From the NCBI GenBank assembly GCA_050696075.1, contig JBOGUF010000089.1:1-7538 (forward strand): a stretch of 7,538 nt of DNA, given 5' to 3'. The notes beneath the pieces were generated by a model that was not told the origin of the DNA, ran no database searches, and worked only from the letters and a program-made list of their open reading frames with translations. The translations under genes were made by a program, and so were the position numbers. This document shows, piece after piece, positions 5,884 through 7,538 of the stretch; position 1 is the first letter of the stretch, and every line of letters begins with the position of its first letter. Origin of the DNA: JBOGUF01 sp050696075. GTDB lineage: Bacteria; Chloroflexota; Chloroflexia; Thermomicrobiales; UBA6265.

Positions 5884-7209
5884 ATGTCCGACCTGACGAT
5901 CGCGACGATCATCTTTCTCGCCGCGTACGGCGTGATCGTCAGCGAGCGGCTCGACCGGGCGACGGTGGCGCTCGCCGGCGGCGCGCTGATGATCGCCTTC
6001 GGCGTGCTCGATCAGGACCAGGCGACCGAGGCGATCGACTTCAACACCCTGGCGCTCCTGATCGGGATGATGCTCATCGTCAACGTCCTCAAGCGCACCG
6101 GGATCTTCCGCTACCTGGGCTGGCGGACCGCGATCATGACCGGCGGCAACCCCTGGAGCATGCTGATCGGCTTTGCCCTCTTTACCGCGGTCGCCTCGGC
6201 CTTCCTCGACAACGTGACGACGATCCTACTGATGACCCCGGTCTCGATCGCGATCTGTGACGACCTCGGGCTCGACGCGCGACCATTCCTGATCACCCAG
6301 GTGATCGCCAGCAACGTCGGCGGCACCGCGACGCTGATTGGCGACCCGCCCAACATCCTGATCGGCAGCGCGACCGGGCTCACGTTCATCGACTTCGTCG
6401 TCCACCTTGGACCGGTCGTGCTGGTTCTGCTGCTGCTCGTTTCTATCGGCTTCCGCTTCCTCTATCGCGGGCGTCTGCAAAGCTCGATGCCGAGCGATGA
6501 GGCACGGGAGACGTTGCAACGGGCGGACGCGCGTGTGCATATCGGCGACGAGCGCCTGCTGCGGCATTCACTGGCGGTGCTTTCATTGACGCTGGTTGGC
6601 TTCATCCTGCACAGCGTGTTGCATCTCGAAGCGGGCACGATCGCCATGTTTGGGGCGATCCTGCTGCTGCTGGTCAGCCGGTTGGAGGTGCGCCCGCTGA
6701 TGGAGGAAGTCGAGTGGACGACGATCTTCTTCTTCGCCGGCCTCTTCGTCCTCGTCGGTGGACTCGAGGAGACGGGGTTGCTCGACCGAATCGCGTTGCG
6801 GGTCGTCGATCTCACCGGCGGCGACGTGACGTTGACGATCCTGATCATCCTCTGGTTTGCCGGCGTTGCCTCGGCGATCGTCGACAACATCCCGGCCGTG
6901 ACGACCATGATCCCGCTCACCTTCGCCGTTTCGCGGCTCCTCTTCCCCGAGCTGGCCGACCTGAGCGACGGCGACCTGGTAGCCCATGCATCGGTGATGC
7001 CGCTCTGGTGGGCACTGGCGCTCGGGGCCTGCCTCGGCGGCAACGGTTCCCTGATCGGTGCCTCCGCCAATGTCGTCGCTGCCGGCATCGCCGAACGCCG
7101 CGGCGAACCGATCGGCTTCTGGGGGTTCACCAAGGTCGGCGCGCCGTTCACGGTGATGACGTTGATCGTGGCAAGTTTCTACGTCTGGCTGCGGTATCTG
7201 GCGTTTTGA
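5884..7209 (+). CDS. ArsB/NhaD-type ion transporter (IT superfamily, SLC13/P-protein-like)
   Basis: A complete 441-residue polytopic membrane protein, typical length for the family, with about ten to twelve hydrophobic segments. Two homologous halves are visible. In the first half, FLDNVTTILLMTPV (107-120) is followed by SNVGGTATLIGDPPNILIGS (143-162). In the second, SAIVDNIPAVTTMIPL (330-345) is followed by LGGNGSLIGASANVVAAGIA (384-403). These Asp-Asn and Gly/Ser-Asn hairpin motifs mark the inverted-repeat transport core of the ArsB/NhaD/CitM branch. A hydrophilic stretch at about 195-226 (RGRLQS...DARVHIGDERLL) is the central cytoplasmic linker. Known relatives are Na+/H+ antiporters (NhaD), arsenite pumps (ArsB), and anion or dicarboxylate carriers. 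No arsR or arsC is in the window, and the divergent neighbour is a cation/proton antiporter, so I lean weakly towards Na+/H+ exchange. The start is supported by GGAGA 4 bases before the ATG. Substrate is not determinable from motifs alone. Confidence 0.93.
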   Translation: MSDLTIATIIFLAAYGVIVSERLDRATVALAGGALMIAFGVLDQDQATEAIDFNTLALLIGMMLIVNVLKRTGIFRYLGWRTAIMTGGNPWSMLIGFALFTAVASAFLDNVTTILLMTPVSIAICDDLGLDARPFLITQVIASNVGGTATLIGDPPNILIGSATGLTFIDFVVHLGPVVLVLLLLVSIGFRFLYRGRLQSSMPSDEARETLQRADARVHIGDERLLRHSLAVLSLTLVGFILHSVLHLEAGTIAMFGAILLLLVSRLEVRPLMEEVEWTTIFFFAGLFVLVGGLEETGLLDRIALRVVDLTGGDVTLTILIILWFAGVASAIVDNIPAVTTMIPLTFAVSRLLFPELADLSDGDLVAHASVMPLWWALALGACLGGNGSLIGASANVVAAGIAERRGEPIGFWGFTKVGAPFTVMTLIVASFYVWLRYLAF

Positions 7210-7303
7210 TCGGTTAAACTGGCGTCGGACTGGGCACTCGCTAGGCGCGGTCCACCTCGACCATACCGTGCGCGAGCCATCACCGACGCTTCATCGTTTC
7301 GCG

Positions 7304-7330
7304 GATCACCGGGGTGATCGACGATCACCC
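7304..7330. promoter_or_regulatory. Triple alternating half-site palindrome (operator, or hairpin terminator)
   Basis: GATCACC (7304-7310), GGTGATC (7313-7319) and GATCACC (7323-7329) alternate in orientation. The first two form a 7-bp inverted repeat with a 2-base centre. The last two extend to perfect 8-bp arms (7312-7319 and 7323-7330) around GAC. No T-run follows on the plus strand, so a classical intrinsic terminator is unlikely. It lies 95 bases after the transporter stop and 58 bases before the next start, fitting an operator for the downstream gene. Nothing else is definable in 7210-7388. Confidence 0.4.
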
Positions 7331-7388
7331 GTGTTGTTCGCCGTTCCCCGCGTCACGCGAAGACCCGGAGCGGGAGGAGCCACTACCG

Positions 7389-7538
7389 GTGGGTGACTTC
7401 AATCCCACACTCGCGGTGCTCGTGACCGCCCTCGCCGCCGCGCCGCTGACGGCGCTGGCTGGCTGGCGCAGCCCGCGCTGGGCCGGACCCGTGGCGGTGG
7501 CAACGACGGCGCTCGCCTTCGCGGCCGTCCTCTGGGGC
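7389..7538 (+). CDS. N-terminus of a hydrophobic membrane protein (cut by right edge), possibly a NuoL/Mrp-like subunit
   Basis: GTG 7389 opens a frame that stays open to the right edge, 50 codons. GGGAGGAG (7372-7379) lies 9 bases upstream and supports this start. The product begins MGDFNPTLAVLVTALAAAPL and has two hydrophobic helices, about residues 7-23 and 33-50, joined by a short basic turn (GWRSPRW, 24-30). This layout fits the first helices of proton-translocating subunits of complex I or Mrp antiporters (NuoL/MrpA/MrpD type), but so short a hydrophobic segment would fit many membrane proteins. Being next to two ion transporters is suggestive only. Confidence 0.55.
   Translation, partial: MGDFNPTLAVLVTALAAAPLTALAGWRSPRWAGPVAVATTALAFAAVLWG

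Noticed and set aside
6462..7151. 229-codon minus-strand frame opposite the ArsB/NhaD-type gene
   Set aside because: Ser/Arg/Pro-rich antisense shadow. The plus-strand protein has duplicated family motifs throughout this stretch.
5884..7209. Assignment of the transporter as an arsenite pump (ArsB)
   Set aside because: Motifs are shared by the whole superfamily, and no arsR, arsC or arsA gene is adjacent in the window, so a specific arsenic role is not supported.

Overview
The window is GC-rich bacterial chromosome. It resembles a Chloroflexota genome of the Thermomicrobia/Sphaerobacter type. This is an inference from the strong G/C bias at third codon positions, the predicted-ATPase regulator class that is very common in that phylum, and heptamer-type junk repeats; no rRNA or other marker gene is present to prove it. 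No phage, transposase or CRISPR genes are visible.

Layout. (1) Bases 1-1407, minus strand: the N-terminal 469 residues of a large NB-ARC/STAND-type ATPase regulator, cut off by the left edge. It carries a small heptamer tandem repeat inside its reading frame. (2) 1560-2825, minus: a complete Rieske non-haem iron oxygenase alpha subunit with Glu as the residue linking the two metal centres, as in quaternary-amine oxygenases (carnitine, choline and glycine betaine types). (3) 2958-3053, minus: a 31-residue, strongly cationic small ORF with a very good ribosome binding site, upstream of the oxygenase. (4) 3261-3788, plus: a four-helix membrane protein of unknown function. (5) 3453-5534, minus: a CPA2 (Kef/YbaL-type) monovalent cation/proton antiporter with a TrkA-N nucleotide-binding domain. 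Its last 111 codons run antisense and in codon register through the membrane-protein gene. (6) 5535-5883: a divergent intergenic region filled largely by a repeat element, with inverted arrays of a 7-base repeat flanking an imperfect inverted repeat. (7) 5884-7209, plus: an ArsB/NhaD-type ion transporter of the IT superfamily with clear internal duplication. (8) 7389 to the right edge, plus: the first 50 codons of a hydrophobic membrane protein, possibly a complex I/Mrp-like subunit.

How they work together. The right half groups two secondary ion transporters in divergent orientation, plus the start of a third membrane protein that may also move cations. This suggests a monovalent-cation or pH homeostasis neighbourhood. 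The left half pairs an oxygenase with a signal-responsive regulator in the same orientation. A perfect TTGACA box in front of the regulator suggests separate transcription. No reductase partner for the oxygenase is present. The most unusual points are the long convergent overlap, whose antiporter stop exists only because the opposing gene uses a rare TTA leucine codon, the unexplained cationic micro-ORF, and the heptamer repeat family seen both inside a gene and in the intergenic element.
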